Below are positions 1 through 7,735 of a stretch of 64,000 bases of DNA, piece by piece. Every line of letters starts with the position of its first letter. The first letter of the stretch is position 1. The position numbers and the translations under genes were made by a program. Under the pieces are notes generated by a model. That model did not search any database. It was given only the letters and a program-made list of their open reading frames with translations, and was not told the DNA's origin. The stretch comes from Acidimicrobiales bacterium (GTDB lineage Bacteria; Actinomycetota; Acidimicrobiia; Acidimicrobiales; SHLQ01). The stretch covers positions 27,857-91,856 of the forward strand of contig JAHDEJ010000018.1 in assembly GCA_020628865.1 (NCBI GenBank), in the 5' to 3' direction.

Positions 1-13
1 CGCTCCCTCCGCT

Positions 14-209
14 GACCCCAAAGGTGCCTGGCACCTTCCGGGGTCGATGGTGCCACGCTGACCCCAAAGGTGCCTGGCACCTTCCGGGGTCAATGGTGCC
101 AGGCACCTTGGCGCTCAATCCCGCGTTCGCCCTGTCCCCACAACAAATCTCACGATGTAACCACGGTTGTGCAACCTGGCACCTTTTGCCCCCAAAGGTG
201 CCAGGCACC
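14..209. repeat. Palindromic repeat cluster (GGTGCC-GGCACC family)
   Basis: Two tandem 46 bp units (palindromic cores 14-45 and 60-91) each contain AAGGTGCCTGGCACCTT nested inside an outer GACCCC...GGGGTC inverted repeat. Further copies of GGTGCCAGGCACC lie at about 95-107 and 196-208, and a half copy at 172-186. No gene is convincing before position 227. The same core recurs at 14.6-14.75 kb, so this is a dispersed REP-like element rather than a local accident. Its position beyond the 3' end of the neighbouring minus-strand gene fits REP placement. Confidence 0.85.
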
Positions 210-226
210 ATTCGTCCATTCGTTGG

Positions 227-703
227 TTATTGGCGGTGGAGGGTGGCGCTGAGGTGATGTTGCAGCGGCTGGCCGACGGCACCCATGTCGACCGTGTACG
301 ACAGTGCATCGCCATCCACCGAGAGCGAGCGGCGCACCGCCGACACCTCCTTCGCCGTCGGCGTCGTCAACACGTCCGTCGCCTCCAACACGATCGACCC
401 GGACCCCGCATCGACCGTGCCCGCATGCACCTCCACGATCCCGCTCGGCTGCACCACAACGAACTCCACCGCATCCACACCCACCGGCCGCAGATACCCC
501 GACTCCGCATGCAACGGCAGCCCCGTCTCCGCATGCTTCGTCCGCTGCACATACGAGACAAACGGCTTGCCCACATGCCGGAACTCGACCTGCTCGTTGT
601 ACCCGAACGGCTCGATCGTCGGATACCGGCCCTCCCCCGAGCCATGCCACTCACCGAGCAGAAAGGACAGATGTGCGACGTCGTCATGCAGCGAAGGAGC
701 CAT
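227..703 (-). CDS. Nitrobindin-like heme-binding protein (THAP4/DUF1794 family)
   Basis: The 158-residue product has the family signature near its N-terminus (LLGEWHGSGEGRYPTI, about residues 15-30) followed by GKPFVSYVQRT around 43-53, and it ends in QHHLSATLHR, where the family carries the heme-ligating histidine. Nitrobindins are small cytoplasmic ten-stranded beta-barrels that bind ferric heme and are proposed to isomerise peroxynitrite. The ATG at 703 was chosen because the 18 residues upstream have no family counterpart. It is divergent from the DUF983 gene across a 97 bp gap. The family call is secure; the substrate is inferred from the family. Confidence 0.85.
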   Translation of the reverse strand: MAPSLHDDVAHLSFLLGEWHGSGEGRYPTIEPFGYNEQVEFRHVGKPFVSYVQRTKHAETGLPLHAESGYLRPVGVDAVEFVVVQPSGIVEVHAGTVDAGSGSIVLEATDVLTTPTAKEVSAVRRSLSVDGDALSYTVDMGAVGQPLQHHLSATLHRQ

Positions 704-800
704 GCCGCAGTCTCGCCGAACCCACCCCCACGTGCCACCCGACGCACCAGCAACCACACCCCGCCCACCTACGCTGAAACCACCCGATCACGGACCCGCG

Positions 801-1238
801 ATGGACCCCACCGACCCCCTCACCAACCACACACCCGCCGGCAAGATCCGCACCCTCATACGCGGCGCCACCGGCCGCTGCTCCGTCGACGGCAACCTCC
901 TCGTCAGCGCCCGCTGGACCAAACTCCCCGACACCTGCAGCCGCTGCGGAATCAAGCTCGAACGCAAAGAAGGACAGTTCGTCGGCGCCGTCGGCATCAA
1001 CACGATCCTGTCGTTCGGCGTCATGCTCATCGTCATGCTCGCCGGAATCGCCCTCACCGCCCCCGACATCGCCGTCGGCCGCCTCGTCCTCGCCACCGGC
1101 GCCGCCGCACTTATCGCGCCGCTCTTCCTCCTCCCCCTCAGCAAGACCATCTGGAACGCCATCGACCTCCTCATGATCCCGCTCGAACCCGGCGAAGCGC
1201 CCCTCCTCGAACACGAACTCGCCAAGAAATCCGCCTGA
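801..1238 (+). CDS. DUF983-like membrane protein with residual zinc-ribbon
   Basis: A 145-residue protein with a Cys-rich N-terminus and two membrane segments (about 62-84 and 90-112). DUF983 proteins normally have two CxxC pairs ahead of two transmembrane helices. Here the second pair is intact (C46-SR-C49), whereas the first is reduced to one cysteine (C27 in GRCSVDG). The GQFVGAVGINTIL stretch entering the first helix matches the family's entry into the membrane. The ATG at 801 gives the expected length. Function is unknown. It is followed after 81 bp by the ECF sigma gene, so co-transcription is possible but not shown. Confidence 0.65.
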   Translation: MDPTDPLTNHTPAGKIRTLIRGATGRCSVDGNLLVSARWTKLPDTCSRCGIKLERKEGQFVGAVGINTILSFGVMLIVMLAGIALTAPDIAVGRLVLATGAAALIAPLFLLPLSKTIWNAIDLLMIPLEPGEAPLLEHELAKKSA

Positions 1239-1319
1239 GGCCGTATCCCCGCCGACCTCCCACACGATGTCCTTGATGAGAAGCTGGGAGGACAACCCCT
1301 CCCCGCACGAGGACACGAC

Positions 1320-1904
1320 TTGGACCGCTTCCCCCGAAGCCACAGCGACGACGTCGGGCAGCCGCTGGACGCTGCCATCCAACTCGCGCGCCAAGGCGAC
1401 CCGCTCGGCTACAACCAGCTGTTCCACGCCCACGCCGACGCCATCCGCGGCTTCGGCCGCCTCCGAGGCGCCCCCGACCCCGACGAACTCGCCAACACCG
1501 TCCTCTTCGATGCGTTCCGCGGCCTCCCCAACTTCACCGGCAATGCATCCGACTTCCGCTCCTGGGTCTTCCGCATCGCCCGCAACAAGATCGTCGACGC
1601 CCACCGGGCCGCCGCCGTCCGCCCCCGGGCCGCCGGCGTGACGCCGACCGACGACGACGTCACCCCCGCCGGCGGCGCCGACCTCGACGCCCTCCACCAC
1701 CTGGGCATCGGCCACCTCGCGCCTGCGTTCCATCAACTCACCGACGAACAACGTGAACTGATCGTCCTCCGATTCGTCGCCGACCTCTCCCTCGACGAAA
1801 CCGCCGCCGCACTCGACAAGCCCCTCACCGCCGTGAAGGCCATGCAACGGCGGGCCCTGGCGACACTCCGCCGAACAATTTCTCCCGGAGTGGTATCCCG
1901 ATGA
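1320..1904 (+). CDS. ECF-family RNA polymerase sigma factor
   Basis: 194 residues with the two-domain ECF layout: region 2 at about 20-88 (FRSWVFRIARNKIVDAHR is the typical sigma2.3-2.4 segment) and region 4 at about 136-185 (LTDEQRELIVLRFVADLSLDETAA, then a helix-turn-helix). It would redirect RNA polymerase to a small regulon. Its stop overlaps the start of the next gene by 4 bp (ATGA). That position is usually held by the cognate anti-sigma factor, so the acidic membrane-linked product downstream is the obvious candidate partner. The start codon (TTG) is less certain than the family. Confidence 0.88.
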   Translation: MDRFPRSHSDDVGQPLDAAIQLARQGDPLGYNQLFHAHADAIRGFGRLRGAPDPDELANTVLFDAFRGLPNFTGNASDFRSWVFRIARNKIVDAHRAAAVRPRAAGVTPTDDDVTPAGGADLDALHHLGIGHLAPAFHQLTDEQRELIVLRFVADLSLDETAAALDKPLTAVKAMQRRALATLRRTISPGVVSR

Positions 1905-3310
1905 CCGACTCCAACGATGTCCCGGGTGAGATGCCCACACCAGCCAACGACCCGAACGACTACCAGCCCGGCACCGACCCCGGCCTGGACGCCATGTTCG
2001 CCGAGCTCTCCCAGGCCGCCCACTCCGGCAGCCCGGTCGAGCCCAGCGACGCGCTGCGGTCGTTCGTGTCGATCGGCCGGGTGGACCTCTCCGATTCCGC
2101 CGCCGGCGGCGTCGTCCACGACCTCGGAACCGTGCCCATGGGCGCAAGCACGGAACCGGAGACTCCCAGGAGAAAACCCTTGCTTTCCACCTTCACAGCC
2201 CTGTTCGCCACCGCAACCGGGAAACTCGTGCTCACCGGCAGCCTCGCCGCCGCAAGCGTCGCCGGCGCCCACTCCACCGGCGTCGTCGACGTACCGCTCC
2301 TCCCCGAGGTGAACGAACCCGCCGTCGTCATCGTCCAGGACGACGAGGCCGCCGACGACAGCGCCGAGTTCGCGGCCCAGACCGACACCACCACAACCAC
2401 CGTCCCCGGCGCCGACGACACCGAAGACTCGGCCGACGACCGGATGGACGACGACGTCGATTCGTCCGACGACAACGACAGCAGCGACGACGATGACACC
2501 TCGAGCGTCACGGTCACCATCAACGGTGAAGAGGTCGAACTCACCGACGACGAGATCGACGCGTTCCTCGACCAGTTCGAGGCCGACATCGAAGCGAACA
2601 CCGAAGCCTGGGAGGCCGCCGTCGCCGCCTGCGAAACGGCGTTCGACACCATCGCCCCCGACGCCGGCGCCGGCTTTGATCCGGCCGACATCGACGCCTT
2701 CATGGCCCAGGTCGACGACGCCATGCAGGCCTGCTTCGACGCCATCGACGACGCCGGATTCGCCGGCCCGCTCAGTGGCCTCGACCTGGACGACATCGAG
2801 GACTTCGACTTCGATCTGGACCTCGACGACCTCGGCGAGTTCGACCTGGACTTCGACCTCGACGACCTGTTCGACGAGGACTTCCCCTTCGACGACCACG
2901 ACGGATTCCCCCTCGACCCCGAGGCCTTCGGCGACTTCGACCTCGAAGGCTTTGACCTCGACGAGTTCGACTTCGAGGGCTTCGACTTGGAGGACTTCGG
3001 CGACGACTTCCCCTTCGGCGAGCTGCCCTTCGACCCGACCGATCCGAACGGCTTCGACCAATGGCTCCAGGACCAGGGCATCAACCTGGACGACCTCGGC
3101 TTCGACCTCAGCGATCTCGAGGGCTTCGGCGCCGACGGGTTCGACTTCGACGACTTCGGGGCATTCGATGATCTGATCGACCAGTTCGAAGACGACTGGG
3201 ACGAGCTCGAAGACGATTGGGATGCGCTCGAGGACCAGCTTGACGACGACCTCGAAGAGGACGCAGCCGACGAGGACCTCGACGAGTTCGAGGACGACAC
3301 CGACAGCTGA
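1901..3310 (+). CDS. Highly acidic Asp/Phe/Leu-repeat protein, candidate sigma-factor partner
   Basis: 469 residues with no enzyme motif that I recognise. Residues 1-90 are hydrophilic and could meet the sigma factor. Residues 95-123 form one hydrophobic stretch (FTALFATATGKLVLTGSLAA) resembling the membrane segment of actinobacterial anti-sigma-type proteins. From about 140 the chain is acidic, first Asp/Thr-rich and then, from about 285, built from irregular FDLDDL/FDFDDF-type repeats dominated by Asp, Phe, Leu and Gly. Translation is coupled to the sigma gene by a 4 bp overlap. A membrane-anchored anti-sigma or divalent-cation-binding surface protein is plausible; neither is proven. It has no lipobox or clear signal peptide. 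Confidence 0.6.
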   Translation: MTDSNDVPGEMPTPANDPNDYQPGTDPGLDAMFAELSQAAHSGSPVEPSDALRSFVSIGRVDLSDSAAGGVVHDLGTVPMGASTEPETPRRKPLLSTFTALFATATGKLVLTGSLAAASVAGAHSTGVVDVPLLPEVNEPAVVIVQDDEAADDSAEFAAQTDTTTTTVPGADDTEDSADDRMDDDVDSSDDNDSSDDDDTSSVTVTINGEEVELTDDEIDAFLDQFEADIEANTEAWEAAVAACETAFDTIAPDAGAGFDPADIDAFMAQVDDAMQACFDAIDDAGFAGPLSGLDLDDIEDFDFDLDLDDLGEFDLDFDLDDLFDEDFPFDDHDGFPLDPEAFGDFDLEGFDLDEFDFEGFDLEDFGDDFPFGELPFDPTDPNGFDQWLQDQGINLDDLGFDLSDLEGFGADGFDFDDFGAFDDLIDQFEDDWDELEDDWDALEDQLDDDLEEDAADEDLDEFEDDTDS

Positions 3311-3321
3311 TCGCCCCGCAC

Positions 3322-3350
3322 GCCCGGGAGATCCCCCAGATCTCCCGGGC
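3322..3350 (+). terminator. Strong hairpin after the sigma/acidic-protein operon
   Basis: A perfect 11 bp stem, GCCCGGGAGAT at 3322-3332 paired with 3340-3350 around a 7-base loop, starts 12 bp after the stop codon. It has no T tract, as is common for high-GC actinobacterial terminators. Confidence 0.65.
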
Positions 3351-3458
3351 ATGTGCGCGTACAGCCCCGGAATGAGCCATCCGACTGCCGCACCACGCCG
3401 TCGCAGATGGTAAACCGGGCCTTTGGCGGGATGGAACTAGGACAGGCGCACACCCTCG

Positions 3459-4499
3459 TTGAAACCAGATGAGCAGGAGACGAACTTCGGAACGTCTCGA
3501 ACCACAATCACGACGCCCGACACGGGCGCGCCCCCGCCGGCCGCACCGTCCACGGAAACCCTGACCCCGCCGCCGATTCCCGGCCACGCCCGAATCGCGC
3601 CCGATGCCACGCCCACCGTCGGCGCCCGGGCCGAAATCGTCCTGGAAACCGACCTCGTCCTCATCCCCGACCCACCAGCCCTGCCGGCGCCAGCACCGAC
3701 GCCGGCACACCAGCTCCCGGTCCTCGTCCATCCCGACGACCTCGAAGAGCCGGAACCGCCCGGCTACTGGAAGTGGGCGCTCGGCGGAGCGACACTCGGC
3801 GCGATCATCGCCGCCCTGCTCACCGTCTTCGTCATCCAACCGAGCCGGAGCGACCCGGCCGACGCAACCCTTCCCGCCAGCGCCGCCCTCGACGGTGTCG
3901 AACCGTCCCGAACGATGGAAGGCGAACTCCTCACCGAAGCGGACCTCGCACTCGCCCGGGCCAACCTCGACGACGCCCGTGTCCTCCCGGCCCTCGTCGC
4001 CGACACGCCCTATGCCCGAAGCCTCTACCGACTCAGCGGCTGGCCGGACACCGACGACGACTGCCAGGACGCCCGAACCGAGGTGCTGATCGCCGAAGCG
4101 ACCGGGCCGGTCGAGTTCCGAGCCGACGGCTGCGCTGTGGTGACCGGCGAATGGATCGATCCGTTCTCCGGAGTCGTCCTCACCCACACCAACACGCTCG
4201 AAATCAACCACATGGTGCCGCTCGCCGAAGCCCACCGAGCCGGCGCCTGGGAATGGAGCGACGCCGAGCGCGCCGAGTTCGCCACCGACCTCCAGAGCAC
4301 CCAGACGCTCGCCGTCGTCAGCACCCCCATCGACCAGGGCAAGGGCGATCGCCGACCAGACCAGTGGCGGCCGCCGCTGCGCTCCGCGTGGTGCGGCTAC
4401 GCCGTCGACTGGATCGGCGTGAAGACCCGCTGGGACCTCGCCTTCGTGCAGCGCGAGGTCGACGCACTCGCCGACATGCTCGACACCTGCGTGAGCTGA
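3459..4499 (+). CDS. Membrane-anchored HNH-nuclease-like protein (DUF1524/GmrSD C-terminal-like)
   Basis: 346 residues. A Pro/Thr-rich N-terminus is followed by one transmembrane helix at about 107-127 and a C-terminal domain of the HNH family common in actinobacteria. Recognisable parts are YRLSGWPDTDDDC (190-202), GEWIDPFSG (230-238), EINHMVPLAEA (248-258), KGDRRPDQW (295-303) and WCGYAVDWIGVK. Most relatives read DIDHxVPLAEA and NxxKGD. Here the motif is E-I-N-H and the expected Asn before GKGD is Asp292, so the metal site may be altered. The topology would put the domain outside the cell, as in secreted nucleases. The start is TTG at 3459; no in-frame ATG lies upstream. Confidence 0.75.
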   Translation: MKPDEQETNFGTSRTTITTPDTGAPPPAAPSTETLTPPPIPGHARIAPDATPTVGARAEIVLETDLVLIPDPPALPAPAPTPAHQLPVLVHPDDLEEPEPPGYWKWALGGATLGAIIAALLTVFVIQPSRSDPADATLPASAALDGVEPSRTMEGELLTEADLALARANLDDARVLPALVADTPYARSLYRLSGWPDTDDDCQDARTEVLIAEATGPVEFRADGCAVVTGEWIDPFSGVVLTHTNTLEINHMVPLAEAHRAGAWEWSDAERAEFATDLQSTQTLAVVSTPIDQGKGDRRPDQWRPPLRSAWCGYAVDWIGVKTRWDLAFVQREVDALADMLDTCVS

Positions 4500-4569
4500 C
4501 CGCCGAACAATCCTCGAAGTCGCCCGGTTTCTGCTCAACCCCCGGCGCCGGACGTTCGATGCCTCAGAC

Positions 4570-5586
4570 ATGCTCGTCACCGCCTACGCCACGCACGTGG
4601 ATCCGCCTGCGCTGACCTTCCCGCACACCCTGCTCACCCGCAGGGACCGAACCGACCCCGCGGTCCAGCACGAGTTGGGCGACGTGCTCGGTCAGCTTCG
4701 TCGCCGAGGCGACGGCGCCGCCCCGACACTGCGGGCCGTGCGCAGCCACCTCAACCACGTCCAGACGCAGGTGGCATTCGAAGTCGACGACCGCGCCGAC
4801 ATCGCCCCGCTCCGGGAATGGGCCGAACAATCGAACGCCCTCTTCTTCCTTCCGGACGACACCCTGCGCGACCCCGACTTCCGGGTGCTCTTCGACCCCG
4901 CCGGCAGCATCGATCACCGGGCGACCGTCCCGCGGTTCAGCCACGGCGAACAACGCAAGCTCTCGACCATCGCCACCCTCCACGCCTGGGGGGTCCACAC
5001 GGGCGATCACCTCCCCGAACTCCCCGCCGACCCGGAGGTCCGACTGCCCGCCGTCGGCGACATCGTCGACCGCATGGCCTCGCTGCTCGCCGTCGCCGTC
5101 CGCAGCGAGTCCATCCGAGCCAACGAGCCGATGGGTTCCGCCGACATCGCCGCCACCCTTCCTCGCGCCATGCGCGCCCCGACCCCACTCGAAGACGCCT
5201 TCCTCAACCAGGACCGGCCGGACGACCAGCGGCTCGCCAACATGTTGTGGCGCTACGAGTGCGTGCCCGTCTTCCTCTGGACACTCGGGCTCCAGCTCGA
5301 ACTCACTCCGCCGAACCGTCGATGCGACATCTCGCAGGTCACCGCCGCCGTCCTCACGTCGAACCTCGACGACGTGGAGGATCGGGGCTGGCGTCGTGAC
5401 GTGGGCGAGATCCTCGACCAGGCCGACCTCATGTATCGCCTCCACTGGGCATTGCGAGACGCCCAGCTCACCGGTCAACGACCGCCCGAGAACGTGGAGG
5501 CGAGTGTGGTCCTCGAACGGCGATGGGCCCTGCAGTGGCTCCTCGATCCGACGGTGCCGTGGGACGAACTGAGCCTCGACATCTGA
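4570..5586 (+). CDS. DUF4272-like protein
   Basis: 338 residues, apparently soluble. The C-terminal half has the features I associate with DUF4272: MASLLAVAVRSE helices, LANMLWRYECVPVFLWTLGLQLEL, and a terminal ERRWALQWLLDP...WDELSLDI block. The family is widespread in bacteria and has no known biochemical role. It follows the HNH-like gene after 70 bp on the same strand, which allows co-transcription. I see no signal peptide, membrane segment or catalytic motif. Confidence 0.6.
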   Translation: MLVTAYATHVDPPALTFPHTLLTRRDRTDPAVQHELGDVLGQLRRRGDGAAPTLRAVRSHLNHVQTQVAFEVDDRADIAPLREWAEQSNALFFLPDDTLRDPDFRVLFDPAGSIDHRATVPRFSHGEQRKLSTIATLHAWGVHTGDHLPELPADPEVRLPAVGDIVDRMASLLAVAVRSESIRANEPMGSADIAATLPRAMRAPTPLEDAFLNQDRPDDQRLANMLWRYECVPVFLWTLGLQLELTPPNRRCDISQVTAAVLTSNLDDVEDRGWRRDVGEILDQADLMYRLHWALRDAQLTGQRPPENVEASVVLERRWALQWLLDPTVPWDELSLDI

Positions 5587-5750
5587 CGCCGCTCCGGCCC
5601 GTGATTTCGGGGCGAAATCGTCCTTACCGAGCCTTCAGGAACACCTAAGTCACGCTTTCTGCTCTCTACAGGTTCTCTTGTTTCGGGTTCTCGATAGTGA
5701 ACTCATCGCCGAACGCCGGCGGTACGAACCCCTCCCAAAGGAACAAGCAA

Positions 5751-6398
5751 ATGAAGAACCTCAAGAACCTCGGTTTCATCGGCGCCGGCACCCTCGGTGC
5801 AGTCGCCGTCACCTTCGGAGCCGCTGGCATCGCCGGAGCCCAGGACGTCGATCCTGACCTCGTCGAGCCGGACGTCGCCGAAGAGGAGACCGTCGAAGAG
5901 GACGCCGGTGAGCGCAACGGTCGCCGGGGCAACCGTGGCCTCAACGGGGACCGCATCGCCCAGCTGATCGAAGAAGGTGTCATCACCGAAGAGCAGGCCG
6001 ACGACCTCGACGCCATCCGCACCGCCGTGCAGGAAGCACGCGCCGAGATGCGGGCCGAGAAGCAGCAGGCCATCGCCGACGTGCTCGGCATCACGGTCGA
6101 GGACCTCCAGGCCGCCAAGGAAGAGGGTCAGACCCTCGCCGAGATCGCCGGCGACAACGTCGACGCCCTCGTCGACTACTTCGTCGAGCAGAAGACCGAG
6201 AAGATCAACGAGAAGGTCGCCGCCGGCGATCTGACCCAGGAAGAGGCCGATGAGAAGATCGCCGGTCTCGAAGAGCGCATCGAGTCCCGCATCGAGAACG
6301 GCGGCGGCTTCGGTCGCCGTGGCGGCGACGGACCCCGCAACGGTGGACCCGCCGGCGACGCCGACGCTGCCGCCGAAGAAGCGAGCTTCTCCGCATGA
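5751..6398 (+). CDS. Secreted acidic helical protein, unknown function
   Basis: 215 residues beginning with a Sec signal peptide (MKNLKN, a hydrophobic core, then AGIAGAQ with cleavage near residue 30). The mature chain is charged and helical, with two similar short segments (LIEEGVITEEQADDLDAI and VAAGDLTQEEADEKIAGL) resembling SHOCT-like or DUF2680-type helical hairpins, then a Gly/Arg-rich tail. ATG 5751 was chosen because AAAGGAA lies 8 bases upstream and the signal peptide starts there. The 164 bp upstream gap presumably holds its promoter, and a strong terminator follows, so the gene is probably monocistronic. Confidence 0.7.
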   Translation: MKNLKNLGFIGAGTLGAVAVTFGAAGIAGAQDVDPDLVEPDVAEEETVEEDAGERNGRRGNRGLNGDRIAQLIEEGVITEEQADDLDAIRTAVQEARAEMRAEKQQAIADVLGITVEDLQAAKEEGQTLAEIAGDNVDALVDYFVEQKTEKINEKVAAGDLTQEEADEKIAGLEERIESRIENGGGFGRRGGDGPRNGGPAGDADAAAEEASFSA

Positions 6399-6455
6399 TC
6401 GCCTGACCGCAGGATGACCTGCAGGGCCGCAATGGCCCCCGTCTCTCCCCACACG

Positions 6456-6491
6456 AAACCGGCGCCGGACTCCCCTCCCCGGCGCCGGTTT
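6456..6491 (+). terminator. Intrinsic terminator of the secreted-protein gene
   Basis: A perfect 13 bp stem (AAACCGGCGCCGG at 6456-6468 with 6479-6491) around a 10-base loop, ending in TTT. It lies 58 bp after the stop codon. Confidence 0.8.
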
Positions 6492-6521
6492 CGCGCGCAC
6501 CGCGCGCACTCCCCCACCTTT

Positions 6522-6657
6522 GGGGGCTGCCCCCAACTCGTTGTTCACTCGTGCGCCGGCATGCGAAACCTCAAGTGAGCGCAGGGCAAAGCCATTCGAA
6601 CACGACCCGGCCACCCACTCCCTGCGCGCACGCTGCCACTTCCGGGGGCTGCCCCCA
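6522..6657. repeat. Two GGGGGCTGCCCCCA palindromes in a gene-poor gap
   Basis: The gap 6399-6754 contains the terminator and then two copies of GGGGGCTGCCCCCA (6522-6535 and 6644-6657), each set among GCGCGCA-type sequence. Their 122 bp spacing and similar surroundings suggest a diverged duplication. No ORF in the gap looks real. Confidence 0.6.
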
Positions 6658-6754
6658 CCTGTGGTGCGGTGCGCGCTCTTCGTGGTTGATTGACGGAGTC
6701 AAGAACTCCGGGTTCGGCCCGCCGACCCGGTGATGGCACAGGCACACTGATGCC

Positions 6755-6973
6755 ATGCCGAAGCGTCCTGTCCACGACTTTTGGGCCGACGCCGAGACCC
6801 GGATGGTCCAGCCATACGAGGCCAACAAGACCTACCTGTGCCCCGGCTGCAACCGAGACATCCCACCCGGCATGGGCCACCTCGTCGCCATCCCCCTCGA
6901 CGCCGTCGATCTTCGCCGCCACTGGCACAAAGGATGCTGGGCCAACCGCAGCCGCCGCGCCCCGCTCAGCTGA
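6755..6973 (+). CDS. Small conserved actinobacterial zinc-ribbon-like protein
   Basis: 72 residues with YEANKTYLCPGCNRDIPPG and RRHWHKGCW, giving a CxxC...HxxxC set likely to bind zinc. The pattern matches a short actinobacterial family often labelled ATP/GTP-binding protein, a name with no support here since there is no P-loop. The following gene starts 4 bp after its stop, so the two are probably co-transcribed. Function unknown. Confidence 0.75.
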   Translation: MPKRPVHDFWADAETRMVQPYEANKTYLCPGCNRDIPPGMGHLVAIPLDAVDLRRHWHKGCWANRSRRAPLS

Positions 6974-6977
6974 TGCG

Positions 6978-7439
6978 ATGACCGAACCGTTCCGTCCACC
7001 CCGCGGCATCACCGGCTTCAACATCGACGACACCCCCGTCCAACGCCGGGAACGCACCGACACCTTCGAACGCTGGACCCACGCACTCGCCCAATCCCGC
7101 GGGCAACGCGCAACCGCACAGCCCACCACCGGCAACTACGACATCATGCGGTTCGACGGCGCCGACCTCTGGCTCGTCCACAACCACTTCCGGCCGCTCG
7201 TCGCCGCGCTCGACTCCGAACCCGTCGCCGGCTTCGCCTTCGCCGTGCAATGCGAGTTCGTCGACATCGACGCTCCCGCCCACCTCACCGCCTGGGGCCC
7301 CACAATCCTCCCGGCCGCAGACCTGCACCGCGAACTCGACGACGACGACTGGGCCAACTTCAGCCCGCCGGCCCGGGCCCACGCCGACCGATTCAAACCA
7401 ACCCACATCGGCCACGTCATCTTCAACCACTGGGACTGA
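6978..7439 (+). CDS. Hypothetical protein, 153 residues
   Basis: A soluble, acidic protein with no signal peptide or membrane helix and no family that I recognise. Visible features are a conserved-looking core, YDIMRFDGADLWLVHNHF, and a C-terminal HIGHVIFNHWD. ATG 6978 was chosen because it follows the stop of the zinc-ribbon-like gene by 4 bp. The upstream in-frame extension only reads through that gene in another frame. Base composition matches the neighbours. Confidence 0.6.
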   Translation: MTEPFRPPRGITGFNIDDTPVQRRERTDTFERWTHALAQSRGQRATAQPTTGNYDIMRFDGADLWLVHNHFRPLVAALDSEPVAGFAFAVQCEFVDIDAPAHLTAWGPTILPAADLHRELDDDDWANFSPPARAHADRFKPTHIGHVIFNHWD

Positions 7440-7479
7440 ACCGCCAGCGGAACCCGCGAAGCCGGCGAACCGAACGACG

Positions 7480-7671
7480 TCAGCTGATGAACTCCGCCAG
7501 CTGCGCCTCGAGCTGCGCAATCCGAGCGAGCACCTCGCCCCGCACCCGCTCCCCATCCACCCCATCGACTCCGCCGGCACGGTCCATGTCGGCCAGCCGC
7601 TGACGCGAACCCTCCAGCTGCGCCTGCAGCACACGGTGGCGGGAAAAGAACCGGGACGAAGAGCGCGACAT
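7480..7671 (-). CDS. Small coiled-coil protein, unknown function
   Basis: 63 residues, MSRSSSRFFSRHR followed by two amphipathic helices (VLQAQLEGSRQRLADMDR and LARIAQLEAQLAEF) with heptad-like leucine spacing. It reads on the minus strand, divergent from the MFS transporter across 64 bp, and converges on the preceding gene. No family recognised. The coiled coil and plausible start argue for a real gene, but it is short. Confidence 0.45.
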   Translation of the reverse strand: MSRSSSRFFSRHRVLQAQLEGSRQRLADMDRAGGVDGVDGERVRGEVLARIAQLEAQLAEFIS

Positions 7672-7735
7672 GCCCCCGACTCTATGGACGCCCTCTGACA
7701 GCGCCCGAAGGACGGCCGGCCGATAGCGTCGAACG

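Noticed and set aside
14-209. Possible CRISPR array
   Set aside because: The repeats are short perfect palindromes with irregular spacing and no unique spacers of constant size, and no cas gene is in the window.
684-3507. Long minus-strand frames opposite the sigma and acidic-protein genes
   Set aside because: Their Ser/Arg- or Val/Glu-rich repeats simply mirror the Asp-rich repeat on the plus strand, and no family motif is present.
5587-5750. Small RNA or riboswitch upstream of the secreted protein
   Set aside because: I found no stable conserved fold or known aptamer pattern; it probably only holds a promoter.
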